NCBI GenBank assembly: GCA_963718635.1
Contig: OY970367.1
Span: 2,232,001 to 2,296,000 of the forward strand
Reading direction: 5' to 3'
DNA: 64,000 bases
Origin: JAIOQJ01 sp963718635
Lineage (GTDB): Bacteria > Planctomycetota > Planctomycetia > Gemmatales > Gemmataceae
Position numbers and translations under genes: made by a program. Below are positions 50,150-59,469 of the stretch, in pieces; within the stretch, counting starts at the first letter, position 1; each line of letters opens with the position of its first letter. The notes beneath the pieces were generated by a model, which was given only the letters and a program-made list of their open reading frames with translations, did not search any database and was not told the origin of the DNA.

Positions 50150-50523
50150 ATGCAATCCGATGCCAAAAGCGTGCCGGCTTATCTCAAGGAATTAGCCGAC
50201 GATGACATTCGCAAGGCACTGACAAAACTGCGCGCGCTTATTCGGCGGTCCGTGCCCGACGCGGCGGAGTCGATGCAACACGGAATGCCCGCCTACGACC
50301 TGAATGGCTTGCTCTGCACTTTGCCGCACAGAAAAACAACCTTGCCCTTTACGTCTGCGATGTTGCACTGGTGGAACAGTTCCAATCCAAAATTGGCAAA
50401 GTGAACTGCGGCAAAAGCTGCATCCGTTTCAAAAAGCTGGAAGATCTGGAACTGGATGAGATCGAAAAATTGATCAAAGCAGCGGCAGAGAAGGCACGCC
50501 TATCAGGCTCGCCGGAAGCGTAA
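50150..50523 (+). CDS. DUF1801-domain protein; frameshifted
   Basis: A small protein of about 124 residues of the DUF1801/YdhG type, whose role is unknown. N-terminal half: MQSDAKSVPAYLKELADDDI, RKALTKLRALIRRSVPDAAE and SMQHGMPAYDLNGLLC. Near 50325 the frame changes, and the rest reads FAAQKNNLALYVCDVALVEQ, KIGKVNCGKSCIRFKKLEDL and ELDEIEKLIKAAAEK, ending at 50523. The GKxxCGKSCIRF line is the family's strongest motif. A single base change rejoins it, so it is likely alive. It converges with the SDR gene. Confidence 0.82.
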
Positions 50524-50555
50524 ACTGTCAGGGAATGTGCTGTACTTCTTTTGCC

Positions 50556-51347
50556 TCATTTCAAATCATTCATCGGCGGCTTTTCGTTGTAGTTCTTCAT
50601 GCCTCGGGCAATCAGCCAATCCGGCAGCCAAGTCAAAAGTGAAGTGAGCATCGCCATCCGCCAGGGAAAACGATGAACCTTCTTCTGCTTACGTATGGCC
50701 CAGATGATATGCTCAGCCGCGCGCTCTGCGCTCATTAGGAATGGCATGGGTTCATTGATAACGGCCGTCATCGGCGTATCGACGAAGCCGGGACAGGCGA
50801 TCGTAACTGGAATGCGATGAGCACGCAGCTGAATCCGCAACCCTTCAAGATACGAGTTGACGGCCGCCTTCGAGGCGCAATAGCCCGATTCGCCCGGCAG
50901 CCCTTTGAAGGCCGCCAAACTGGAAACCGCGACGAGGCGCCCGGTCTTGCGAGCAAGCATTTCCGGCAGCACGGCCTCAATGGCGTAGATGACGCCCAGC
51001 AAATTGACCTTAATCATTCGCTCGACATCGTGAATATTCAAAGGATCGAGCAACGTCGGTGTACCGACGCCGGCGTTGGCGATCAGAATATCGATAGGCC
51101 CAAGCGCTTCCCGAATCGCGTTCGCTGCCGCTTGCATTTGCTCGCGATCGGACACGTCAGCCACGGCAATCGACGCGTGGCCATTGAAGGTTCGAATGCG
51201 AGCGGCGACGCCTTGCAATAGGTCTTCGCGCCGTGCCACTAAGCCCAGCTTTGCTCCTTGGCTAGCTAGCTGGAGCGCGAGCGCCTTGCCTATTCCGGAA
51301 GAGGCGCCGGTGAGTAACACGACTTTGCCGAGAAAATAGTTGGCCAT
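50556..51347 (-). CDS. Short-chain dehydrogenase/reductase (SDR)
   Basis: A 263-residue classical SDR. VVLLTGASSGIGKALALQLA is the NAD(P)-binding TGxxxGIG loop; ILIANAGVGTPTLLDP has the NAG motif; RLVAVSSLAAFKGLPGESGY and CASKAAVNSYLEGLRIQLRA give the Ser-Tyr-Lys triad (S, Y-x-x-x-K). The C-terminus has a hydrophobic segment MAMLTSLLTWLPDWLIARGM as in membrane-associated SDRs that act on lipid substrates. Substrate not known. Start ATG 51347, single gene. Confidence 0.92.
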   Translation of the reverse strand: MANYFLGKVVLLTGASSGIGKALALQLASQGAKLGLVARREDLLQGVAARIRTFNGHASIAVADVSDREQMQAAANAIREALGPIDILIANAGVGTPTLLDPLNIHDVERMIKVNLLGVIYAIEAVLPEMLARKTGRLVAVSSLAAFKGLPGESGYCASKAAVNSYLEGLRIQLRAHRIPVTIACPGFVDTPMTAVINEPMPFLMSAERAAEHIIWAIRKQKKVHRFPWRMAMLTSLLTWLPDWLIARGMKNYNEKPPMNDLK

Positions 51348-51467
51348 CCAGACGTTTTATCGATTGGCAGGCGAGCAGAACTGCGTGAGCAGCCGGGTTC
51401 TGGTTTCGAGCAACCGCTTCGCTTGCTTCACCCGATTGCTTACGCAATTCGGATCGCCCATAAATTT

Positions 51468-52061
51468 TCAATCGAACAGCGCAGTCACGAGTACATCGAA
51501 ATCGGGAATCAAGTCGGGGATGGTGAGGTGTTCAGTCGGTCCCCATTGACGGACCTCTCGGCCTGCGCGATACTCCATCACGCACCGCCGTGCCGGATCG
51601 GGCACCCAGACGACGATGACACCTGCACTCAAGTATTCAGCCGCTTTTTCGTCAATTTCCGGTTGCGTATCATTCTTGCTGCGAACTTCGACAACCAGTT
51701 CCGGTATTGTTTCCAAATACCCTTCGGAAGACATCTGTACTGGTAGCGAAGCGGTGCAAACAAAACTGGCATCCGGTCCCACGAGTCGATCCGGATTACG
51801 CCGAAGGATAACGCCGACATCGCCGAATGCTTTACCTAATCGGCGGCGTTCGCCCTGGATTACGAGCTCGGTCACGATTTGAGCTTGCCCGCGCACATGA
51901 AAGCCACCGGGTGGGGACATAACGACGAGCCTTCCTTCATCGAGTTCATATTTGACTTCGCCGGTCGGCAAACAGCTCGGCAACGCCGCAACGTCGGCGA
52001 TCGTCAAGAGCCGTCGTTTCGGAGCGACGCCCACAGCAGGAGGAGCTAGAGTTGCATTCAT
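51468..52061 (-). CDS. Uma2 family (DUF820) putative restriction-like endonuclease, copy 1
   Basis: A 197-residue PD-(D/E)xK-fold protein of the Uma2/DUF820 family, very common in cyanobacteria and planctomycetes; biochemical role unproven. VKYELDEGRLVVMSPPGGFH has the conserved E-L-x-x-G, VGPDASFVCTASLPVQMSSE contains the catalytic-type Asp (P-D), ELVVEVRSKNDTQPEIDEKA carries E-V-x-S-x-x-D/E, and EYLSAGVIVVWVPDPARRCV is the usual closing beta-turn. A paralogue of equal length lies 675 bases away; they differ in EYLSAGV-distal residues only lightly and around residues 60-80 (IVTELVIQGERRRLGKAFGD versus IMAHLYNQGESRQHGKGFGD). Confidence 0.88.
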   Translation of the reverse strand: MNATLAPPAVGVAPKRRLLTIADVAALPSCLPTGEVKYELDEGRLVVMSPPGGFHVRGQAQIVTELVIQGERRRLGKAFGDVGVILRRNPDRLVGPDASFVCTASLPVQMSSEGYLETIPELVVEVRSKNDTQPEIDEKAAEYLSAGVIVVWVPDPARRCVMEYRAGREVRQWGPTEHLTIPDLIPDFDVLVTALFD

Positions 52062-52142
52062 GAGGTGATTTTAGCAGATTTTCTAGCGTTCGCTCAACGC
52101 GAGAACCCGATCGCTTGCGCAATTCGGCTCGCCCATAATCCT

Positions 52143-52736
52143 TCAATCGAACAGCGCAGTCACCAGCACATCGAAATCGGGAATCAAGTCGGGGATGGTG
52201 AGGTGTTCAGTCGGTCCCCATTGACGGACCTCTCGGCCTGCGCGATACTCCATCACGCACCGCCGTGCCGGATCGGGCACCCATACGACGATGACACCTG
52301 CACTCAAGTATTCGGCCGCCTTCTCGTCAATTTCCGGTTGCGTATCGTTCTTGCTGCGCACCTCGACAACCAGTTCGGGGATCGTCTCCAAATAACCTTC
52401 AGAAGACATACGCACTGGGAGCGAAGCGCTGCAGACAAAGCTCGCATCCGGCCCGACGAGCCGATCCGGATTACGCCGAAGAATGACGCCGACATCGCCG
52501 AACCCCTTCCCATGCTGGCGACTTTCGCCTTGGTTATAAAGGTGCGCCATGATTCGGAACTGCCCGCGCACATGAAAGCCACCGGGTGGGGACATAACGA
52601 CGAGCCTTCCTTCATCGAGTTCATATTTGACTTCGCCGGTCGGCAAACATCTCGGCAACGCCGCAACGTCGGCGATCGTCAAGAGCCGTCGTTTCGAAGC
52701 GATGCCCGCAGCAGGAGGAGCTAGAGTTGCATTCAT
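52143..52736 (-). CDS. Uma2 family (DUF820) putative restriction-like endonuclease, copy 2
   Basis: A 197-residue paralogue of the gene at 51468, with the same motifs KYELDEGRLVVMSPPGG, VGPDASFVCSASLPVRMSSE and ELVVEVRSKNDTQPE. The last 100 residues are almost the same as copy 1, while the segment around residues 60-85 differs, as if the two have begun to diverge or been patched by gene conversion. Both genes read in the same direction, each with its own copy of an intergenic repeat behind the stop codon. Function unknown; members are sometimes called toxin- or restriction-like without proof. Confidence 0.88.
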   Translation of the reverse strand: MNATLAPPAAGIASKRRLLTIADVAALPRCLPTGEVKYELDEGRLVVMSPPGGFHVRGQFRIMAHLYNQGESRQHGKGFGDVGVILRRNPDRLVGPDASFVCSASLPVRMSSEGYLETIPELVVEVRSKNDTQPEIDEKAAEYLSAGVIVVWVPDPARRCVMEYRAGREVRQWGPTEHLTIPDLIPDFDVLVTALFD

Positions 52737-52939
52737 GACGTGATTTTAGCAGATTTTCGGAATGTGATTAATGCATTTTTTTTTGTCTTTTAGTAAGTCG
52801 CAAGAAACTCCCTGCGCAAGCAGCGGGACTCCATGATTATCCGGCAATTTACATTGCTGCTCAATTCGTTTGATGAGTCTCTTATATCACAAACCAAATA
52901 CCAGCCTACCGAACCCATTCGCAGTGGTAAAAATCGAAC

Positions 52940-54214
52940 ATGCTACCAAATGAAAAACAACTTACCTTTGCGTCGTATGGCCACGTTCTCACCAACACGG
53001 CCGTCTGGTCGCCGGATAGCCAGTGGGTTGTTTATGATGTGCGTTCGGACCCGGCTGGAGCGGTTTTTGACGGCACGCGCATCGAGCGCGTTCACGCCGC
53101 TACGGGCGAAGTCCAAGTGCTCTATCAAGCTGCCAACGGCGCCTGTGTTGGTGTAGCGACATGCAGCCCCGTTGATGATCGCGTTGTCTTCATTCATGGT
53201 CCGGAACATCCCACCGCTGACTGGTCTTACTCCACCTGTCACCGCCAGGGATCTATCATCGATGCGAATAAGCCGGGTATAGTACGCAACCTCGATGCCC
53301 GGAATTTAGTTCCACCCTTCACGCCCGGCGCCTTACGCGGCGGCAGCCATGTCCATACGTTCGATCAGGCAGGCCAATGGGTGGCCTTCACCTATGAAGA
53401 TCATCTATTGGAGAAGAATCAATCTGCGGATTCTGACAGCAATCAGCGAAATGTCGGTGTCTCCGTGCCTAACATCCCGGTAAGGGTAAACGGGGAGCAT
53501 CCGCGCAATCATGACGGCACGCACTTCTCCGTGTTGGTGACGCGCACCAGGAATAACCCAAAGCCGGGCTCAGATGAAATTAGCAAAGCCTTCGAAGACG
53601 CCTGGATCGGTGGCAGCAAACAACGCCGACTGGCCTTTCTCGGGAACGTAGTTACTGCGACCGGTGCGACGATCACCGAACTATTCATCGTCGAACTCCC
53701 GGACGATGTGACAATCCCCGGAGAAGGGCCTCTCGAAGGAACACGAACGCGCCGTCCGTTTCCACCGAAGGGGACTACGCAGCGCCGACTGACTTACACC
53801 TCGCAGCGCCCTTTTCCGGGACTCCAGGGTGTCCGACATTGGCCAAGATCATCGCCGGACGGCAGCAAAATTGCCTTCCTGATGAAAGACGACGACGGCA
53901 TCGTACAACTCTGGACCATCTCTCCCGAAGGCGGTGAACCGCGTCTAGTTTCGCGACATCCCTGGGACATCGCCTCAGCTTCCACTTGGCGCCCCGATGG
54001 GCGTTACATCGCCCATGTCATGGACAACAGCATCTTTGTGACCGATGTTGCAAGCGGCGCGGGATCTCGCTTAACGACACGCTGCCCGGATGAATCGGCG
54101 CCACGCCCGGAAGCGTGCATCTTTTCGCCCGATGGGCTGAAAATCGCTTACGTGAAAACGGTAAGTGTTGATGGCAGTCGATATAATCAAGTCTTCGTGG
54201 TGGGTTTTGTTTAG
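52940..54214 (+). CDS. YidR-like DUF3748 beta-propeller protein
   Basis: A 424-residue protein that closely follows the E. coli YidR/DUF3748 plan. Seen: LTNTAVWSPDSQWVVYDVRS, GTRIERVHAATGEVQVLYQA, VVFIHGPEHPTADWSY, GALRGGSHVHTFDQAGQWVA, GSDEISKAFEDAWIGG, ITELFIVELPDDV, and RHWPRSSPDGSKIAFLMKDD with GIVQLWTISPEGGEPRLVSR. The repeated SPDGxxIAF/Y units are TolB/WD40-like blades. No signal peptide is seen, so a cytoplasmic place is likely. Function of DUF3748 is unknown. The start ATG 52940 has only a weak ribosome site. Presence in a planctomycete may point to transfer from or sharing with proteobacteria. Confidence 0.9.
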   Translation: MLPNEKQLTFASYGHVLTNTAVWSPDSQWVVYDVRSDPAGAVFDGTRIERVHAATGEVQVLYQAANGACVGVATCSPVDDRVVFIHGPEHPTADWSYSTCHRQGSIIDANKPGIVRNLDARNLVPPFTPGALRGGSHVHTFDQAGQWVAFTYEDHLLEKNQSADSDSNQRNVGVSVPNIPVRVNGEHPRNHDGTHFSVLVTRTRNNPKPGSDEISKAFEDAWIGGSKQRRLAFLGNVVTATGATITELFIVELPDDVTIPGEGPLEGTRTRRPFPPKGTTQRRLTYTSQRPFPGLQGVRHWPRSSPDGSKIAFLMKDDDGIVQLWTISPEGGEPRLVSRHPWDIASASTWRPDGRYIAHVMDNSIFVTDVASGAGSRLTTRCPDESAPRPEACIFSPDGLKIAYVKTVSVDGSRYNQVFVVGFV

Positions 54215-54221
54215 AAGCAAA

Positions 54222-54322
54222 GCGCTCGCCGAAGGCGAGCCGAATTGCGTGAGCAATCGGGTTTCGGCGTGCAGCAGCCCCGTAGCCTTCGCCCAACTGC
54301 TTATGCAATTCGGCTCGCCTTT
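54222..54322. repeat. ACCCGATTGC family, two copies in opposite orientation
   Basis: 54222-54263 reads GCGCTCGCCGAAGGCGAGCC then GAATTGCGTGAGCAATCGGG (inverse form); 54294-54322 reads CTTATGCAATTCGGCTCGCC (partial direct form). Confidence 0.75.
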
Positions 54323-54345
54323 GTTCAGCCGTAAAGGAGACATCC

Positions 54346-54708
54346 TTGGCAAGCGCCATCGAAATTGCGCTCTATGGTAAAGAGCAAGCGCAGCTTGTCG
54401 CTCCTACTGGGGAAGTGGGCGAACATTGCATCTTAGAGTTCGTACTGGCTGTTAATTCGATAATACTGCGGATCGCCCCCGAAGATCGCGAATATGTTGA
54501 ATGGACCAAAGCCAGCTTCCATCGAGCCGCGTTGCTTCATTTTGGACAAACTGCCGCGGAGCCAGATGATTTGTACATGCCTTGGACGATTGTTGGTTTT
54601 CATTCTTTTCAAGAACAAGACGGCCGGTGGCGGTTTAATCTAAACACACATGCCGTTCGTTGGAGTTGGATATCTGAATGGCCAGTGGTTGAGCGCGGAC
54701 GTTTCTAA
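54346..54708 (+). CDS. Hypothetical protein with TTG start
   Basis: A 120-residue protein, not recognised. MASAIEIALYGKEQAQLVAP, LEFVLAVNSIILRIAPEDRE, YVEWTKASFHRAALLHFGQT and VGFHSFQEQDGRWRFNLNTH. The TTG at 54346 is taken as start because a near-perfect ribosome site AAAGGAGA lies at 54333-54340. No signal or metal motif. It follows the DUF3748 gene and precedes a DUF2809 gene in the same direction but with repeats between, so an operon is uncertain. Confidence 0.7.
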   Translation: MASAIEIALYGKEQAQLVAPTGEVGEHCILEFVLAVNSIILRIAPEDREYVEWTKASFHRAALLHFGQTAAEPDDLYMPWTIVGFHSFQEQDGRWRFNLNTHAVRWSWISEWPVVERGRF

Positions 54709-54857
54709 AGATCCGCGCAAAGTTCCCGCGCGGAGATTAGTGACCTTCACTCAAAACACATAACCCGACTGCTTACAGTAAGCCATCGGGTTCCGGGGCT
54801 GGCAATTGTTTACCGAAGTCACGACCAAGTTGAATCCGGTTCGCGGAAGTGCCGCTT

Positions 54858-55223
54858 ATGCTTCGCCTTCTAATAGCCCTCGCAATTACGATAGCCCTCG
54901 GCCTCGCATCCCGGCTATACCCCTTCGGCTCGTTCCTTTGGGACCGAGTGCTCGGCGAAGTCCTTTATGCGGTGGCTGCTTACCTCGCGCTGGCCTTGCT
55001 GTTTTTCCGCAAGCCGCCGTTATCAATCGCAATACTCGCGTTTGTTTGTTGTCTGGCGGTCGAGTTGTTCAAGCTGACTGGCATCCCGGGCGAACACCAA
55101 CATCTGTTTCTGGTCCGTTGGTTTCTGGGCATGAACTTTTCAGCAGTCAATCTCGGCTATTATTTGCTAGGCGTGGTGTTGGTCGCCTTAGCGGACTATG
55201 CGACTGGCGCGGCAAGTGAGTGA
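54858..55223 (+). CDS. DUF2809 small integral membrane protein
   Basis: A 121-residue membrane protein with four hydrophobic helices: MLRLLIALAITIALGLASRL, LGEVLYAVAAYLALALLFFR, SIAILAFVCCLAVELFKLTG and LGYYLLGVVLVALADYATGA. The text ASRLYPFGSFLWDRVLGEVL and VELFKLTG match DUF2809. Cells use it for an unknown purpose. ATG 54858 is preferred to GTG 54849, since GCGGAAG lies about 9 bases before the ATG. No nearby partner. Confidence 0.85.
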   Translation: MLRLLIALAITIALGLASRLYPFGSFLWDRVLGEVLYAVAAYLALALLFFRKPPLSIAILAFVCCLAVELFKLTGIPGEHQHLFLVRWFLGMNFSAVNLGYYLLGVVLVALADYATGAASE

Positions 55224-55255
55224 AAAAAAGCCATAACAGATTTTTCTTCGTTTTC

Positions 55256-55396
55256 CTCGTTCCCAGGCTCTGCCTGGGAACGGGTCGTCGAGGCTCTGCC
55301 TCGCGGATGTTCGTCTGACAGAATCATTCTTTCTGAACAGCGAGCGCAACGAGGCGGAGCCTCAACGGCCCGTTCCCAGGCAGAGCCTGGGAACGA
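55256..55396. repeat. CAGGCTCTGCCTGG family, two copies facing each other
   Basis: Left copy 55256-55304: CTCGTTCCCAGGCTCTGCCT, GGGAACGGGTCGTCGAGGCT. Right copy 55350-55396 is its inverse: AGCCTCAACGGCCCGTTCCC, AGGCAGAGCCTGGGAACGAG. Together they can form one long hairpin over the 55-kb gap. Confidence 0.8.
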
Positions 55397-55466
55397 GAGG
55401 GTAAAGAGCCGCGCACGAAGTAAGCGCGGCTCGTTTTATGTTGGCCAATGTGGTAGGCTTACATGC

Positions 55467-55712
55467 ATGATCCTTATCGAAGACATTCCTGAATGCGCCA
55501 TTTGCTCTAGATGCGGACAGCCGGTTAAGGTCATTGATTTGCAAGTGCAGGCAACTAAACTTGGCCTTAAGGTTCCCCCAGACTCTTTTGTCTTTAACTG
55601 TTGCGGAAAGGGCGAACTTACCATCGATGATGATTGCACCGCGCTCAGGCTGAGAGACCTATTGTTGGAATATCATCGGCAAAGCGCAACGACGCGAGAT
55701 GGCACCCTTTAA
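55467..55712 (+). CDS. Small zinc-ribbon-like hypothetical protein
   Basis: An 81-residue protein with CAICSRCGQPVKVIDLQVQA, then VFNCCGKGELTIDDDCTALR. The C-x-x-C ... C-C spacing could hold zinc, but I do not know the family. No signal peptide, no helix. Start ATG 55467 lacks a strong ribosome site. It lies alone between a repeat and the GT4 gene. Confidence 0.65.
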   Translation: MILIEDIPECAICSRCGQPVKVIDLQVQATKLGLKVPPDSFVFNCCGKGELTIDDDCTALRLRDLLLEYHRQSATTRDGTL

Positions 55713-55788
55713 CTAAATGAAGTGACAACCGTCGCTCACCCGTCCGGCTCGGATAGTCCTCATCAAAGCCCCAAAAGGAAAGGAATCC

Positions 55789-57055
55789 ATGCGCCAGCTA
55801 CATATCGCCGTGCTCGATGAAGAGTTACCCTACCCGTTAAACTCTGGCAAGCGCATACGCACATACAACTTGCTAAGCCGGCTGGCGCGGCGGCATCGTA
55901 TTACCTATTTGTGTCACGGCAATCCGGATGAGCACGAAACGAAGGCCGCTGCTGAGGCGATGGCCGGCGTCGGCATCCGCGCAATCGTTGTTGATCGGCA
56001 GATACCGCCGAAGTCGGGCCTGCGCTTCTATGCTCGGCTCGCAGGCAACTTAGCATCAGCACTTCCCTACTCGGTGACGACACATTGCAGCGCTGAACTT
56101 CGCCACGCCGCCACGGAGTTGAGCATCAAAGACGCTCCCGAACTATGGCATTGCGAATGGTCCCCTTATGCGGAGTATCTGCGTCAGCCGATCGGTCGCG
56201 CACCCCTGGGTCGTGATGGCCCACAACGTCGAATCGCTGATCTGGCAGCACTACATGGAAACCGAGAAGCAACCTATAAAGCGCTGGTACATCGCCCAGC
56301 AGTTTCGCAAGTTCGAGCGCTTCGAGCGTTGGGCTTATTCGCATTGCGACACCGCGATAGCCGTCAGCGAAGAAGACGCTCGGCTCATTCGCACGCGCTT
56401 CGATGGCAGGCGAGTAACAGTTGTCGATAATGGCGTCGATACTACCTACTTCGAACCGGATACGCGAATTATGCGTGATCCCTATCGCTTGCTGTTTTTG
56501 GGCAGTCTCGATTGGCGGCCGAATATCGATGCCGTGCAGCTACTGTGCGAAGAAATCTTCCCCGCTGTCCGAGCGCAAGAACAGAAGGCGACGCTGCAAA
56601 TCGTAGGGCGGAAGCCAAGCGAGGCTTTATCCCGGATGGTTGAGAAGCAGTCGGGCGTTGAACTGCACGCAGATGTGCCAGACGTTCGCCCCTTTCTGGC
56701 TGGGGCCGGGATGTTGGCAGTGCCGTTGCGAATCGGCGGCGGCTCCCGGCTGAAGATCTTGGAGGCTCTCGCTGCTGGGCTTCCCGTGGTCACAACGACC
56801 ATCGGCGTCGAAGGATTGCACCTGCTCAAAGATGAACAGGTGACCATCGCCGATTCGCCCGCCGATTTTGCACGTTCTATTTTAGCTGGGATGCACGATC
56901 CGGAAACGCTGCGACAACAAGGCGAACGAGGACGACAGACGGTCGTTTCCCGGTATGATTGGTCGGGCTTAGCGGATAAGCTGGAAGCCGTCTGGCTGGA
57001 AGCAGTCGGTATGACCACGCCGTTACAAAACCAAATGCCTTCGAGCCTCGTCTGA
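55789..57055 (+). CDS. Family 4 glycosyltransferase; frameshifted
   Basis: About 421 residues, GT-B fold. MRQLHIAVLDEELPYPLNSG and KRIRTYNLLSRLARRHRITY is the N-domain opening (glycine-rich start of WaaG/sugar-transferase type). A frame change near 56190 joins EYLRQPIG to SVAHPWVVMAHNVESLIWQH. The C-domain shows VTVVDNGVDTTYFEP, PYRLLFLGSLDWRPNIDAVQ and ILEALAAGLPVVTTTIGVEG (E-x7 region), with DWSGLADKLEAVWLEA at the end. GGAAAGGAATCC precedes ATG 55789. Donor unknown. Separate from the 32-37 kb cluster. Confidence 0.9.
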
Positions 57056-57185
57056 GGCAGTAGCGAAGGAACTTTTCAAGCGAAATCCGCCCCACCTGCA
57101 CTCCCTTGCAAAGCTAGAGGGATGGCATAAAGGCTCGGTGATCGTTTCACTCATTGTCTTTTCTGACTCTCCGAGGAATCTGAAC

Positions 57186-59365
57186 ATGCAAATGCGATAC
57201 TGGTTATTGCCGGCCGTCGGTGCTGCCGCTCTGTCGGCCGTCATGGTCACCCAAGAGGCGCTGTCGGGCCCCGCGCCTGTGTCTACCGAGCTCAAGGCCG
57301 TCACGACGCTGCCGATCTCGCGCGTCATCCTCTTCTCTTCGGGCGTGGCTCATTACAACCGCACCGCCGAAGTGGAAGGCGAAGCGCGCATCGATCTGAC
57401 CTTCCCCGAACAAGACATCAACGATTTGATCAAGTCGATGACTCTGCAAGATTCCTCGGAAAAAGGGCGCGTCTCGGCCGTCACTTACGATAGCCATGAG
57501 CCGATCGATCGCACGCTGAAGAGCTTCGCAATCAATCTGAACAACAACCCGACCTTCTCGCAAATTTTGACCCAGGCGCGGGGTGAGAAGGTCGAAGTGG
57601 TGATGCAGCAGAATGCGGTCGGCCAGCCGGGAACGCTCACCGGTTCGATCATCGGCGTCGAACATCAGAAGCAGGCCGCCAAAGAAGGCGCTGTTGAAAT
57701 TGAGATTTTGAATCTGTGGTGTGCCGAGGGCGTGCGCAGCGTCAAGCTCAACGAAGTGCAGCGGCTACGCTTCCAGAACTCGGTGATCGAGAACGAGTTC
57801 CGCCGCGCGCTCGAAACGTTGTCACTGGCTCACGACACTCAAAAGAAGGCAGTCAGTCTGCACTTCAGCGGTGAAGGCAAGCGTAAAGTCCAAGTGGGGT
57901 ACGTAACCGAAAGCCCGATTTGGAAAACCAGCTACCGTCTTGTGCTCGACAAGAAAGAGAAGCCTTACCTTCAAGGTTGGGCCATTGTCGAGAATCCGAC
58001 GGATGAAGATTGGACGGGCGTCGAGATGGCTCTCGTCAGCGGTCGGCCGATCTCGTTCCGGATGGACCTCTACAACCCGCTTTACATCAACAGGCCGTTG
58101 GTTGAGCCTGAACTGTTTGCTTCGCTGCGGCCGCCCACTTATTCGGGAGCGATGTTCAAGAGCGATCAAGCAGCGGATGGCGGCCTCGCGATGATGAATG
58201 GCGCCGCCGCCCCGCAAGCCGATGCGCTGAAGCGGGCCGAAAAGCAAATGGCTGATGCCAAAGGCAAGAAAGCGCCGGCCGGGCTTTGCAACAAATGGAG
58301 CAGGCCGAAGGTCGTCGTGAATTTGCCAAAGCGCTGGGCGACGAACTGAATCAGCGGATGGACATCGGCCGGGCCGTCGGCTCAGCAGCCACGGCTTCCG
58401 CGCTGGGCGATTACTTCCAATACATCATTGATCTACCGGTAAACCTGGGCCGTCAGAAGTCGGCCTTGCTGCCGATCATCAATAAAGAAGTCGAAGCCAG
58501 CCGAGTGAGCATTTACAACGCAAATGTTCAGGTGAAGCATCCATTGCTAGGCCTCAAGTTCAAGAACTCCACAGGGATGAACCTGTCGCAAGGGCCGATC
58601 ACGATTTTCGAAGGCTCGACCTACGCCGGCGATACGCGCGTGCTCGATCTGCAGCCGAACGAAGAGCGTTTAGTGAGCTATGCAGTGGATCAAGGCACGG
58701 AAGTAAGCGTGAAGAACGGGTCCAACACCTCGCGCATCACGAAAGTGAAGGCCGTCAAAGGAATCGTGTACACGGATACGCTTATCCGCGAAGAAAAGGT
58801 CTACGACATCAGCAACCGCAGCGACAGCGATCGCACCTTGTTGATCGAACACCCGAACCGCAAGGGCCAAGGCTTTACCTTCAAAGGCGACCACAAGCCT
58901 GCGGAAGAAGCTGCGGACGTTTTCCGCTTTCAGGTTGCTATCCCTTCGAAGAAGGATTTGAATTATATAGTCATCGAAGAGCGCAACCAAGGCTCGTCCG
59001 TAACGTTGACGAACAACAGCGACGACCAGATTCGTTTCTTCATGTCTCTCAACGAAACCTCTCCCGGCCTGAAGACCATGCTCCGCGAAGCAATGGGCAA
59101 GAAGGGAACGTGGGACGATGTTCGTCGCGATATCGACAAAGTAAACCAACGGATCGCGACGATCACGACCGATCAAAACCGCATTCGTCAAAATCTGCGC
59201 GAGGTACCGAAGGAGTCGGAAGCTTACAAGCGCTATCTCGACAAGTTCGACGTGCAGGAGAAAGAAATGGATACCCTGCACGCGAAACTGAAAGAACAGC
59301 AGGAGCAAGAGTACACCACGCGAGTGGCATACGAAAACTTCCTGCGGAATATTACCGTAGAGTAG
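57186..59365 (+). CDS. Exported DUF4139-domain protein; frameshifted
   Basis: About 726 residues with signal MQMRYWLLPAVGAAALSAVM. DUF4139 proteins are often secreted or mucoidy-related; role unknown. The first half has VILFSSGVAHYNRTAEVEGE and INDLIKSMTLQDSSEKGRVS, then ESPIWKTSYRLVLDKKEKPY, the DUF4139 centre, and VENPTDEDWTGVEMALVSGR. A frame break near 58280 (KKAPAG to RALQQMEQAEGR) precedes GDYFQYIIDLPVNLGRQKSA and LLIEHPNRKGQGFTFKGDHK. The C-terminus RRDIDKVNQRIATITTDQNR is a coiled coil. GAGGAATC lies upstream of ATG 57186. No neighbour gives a hint of function. Confidence 0.87.
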
Positions 59366-59387
59366 TGGCTCGCTTCGCGTTAAACAA

Positions 59388-59464
59388 GCAAGGCAAGCCG
59401 AACAGCGTAAGCGGTCGGGTGTTACTACTTCACCCGACCGCTTACGCTGTTCGGCTCGCCTTGC
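59388..59464. terminator. 34-bp stem hairpin between convergent genes (ACCCGATTGC family)
   Basis: GCAAGGCAAGCCGAACAGCG, TAAGCGGTCGGGTG, loop TTACTACTT, then the inverse CACCCGACCGCTTACGCTGT and TCGGCTCGCCTTGC. A related core (CGATTGCTTACGCAATTCGG) occurs in seven other gaps. It sits between the DUF4139 gene and the PQQ propeller gene which face each other, so it can stop both transcripts, although no T run is present. Confidence 0.5.
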
Positions 59465-59469
59465 TTTCA

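Larger units (their letters stand above)
51430..52758. repeat. Tandem duplication of a ~675-bp unit (repeat + Uma2 gene)
   Basis: Unit 1 (51430-52087) and unit 2 (52105-52758) each hold an ACCCGATTGC family copy, a short spacer, a complete Uma2 gene and the tail TGATTTTAGCAGATTTTC before the next. Equivalent points are 675 bases apart. Identity is very high over the first two thirds of the genes and lower in the middle. Confidence 0.85.

Noticed and set aside
51468..52736. Uma2 pair as a toxin-antitoxin or defence module
   Set aside because: They are two copies of the same gene, not a two-component pair, and no partner gene lies beside them.
59388..59464. Small RNA gene
   Set aside because: The hairpin core belongs to a dispersed repeat family with eight copies; no promoter is seen beside it.
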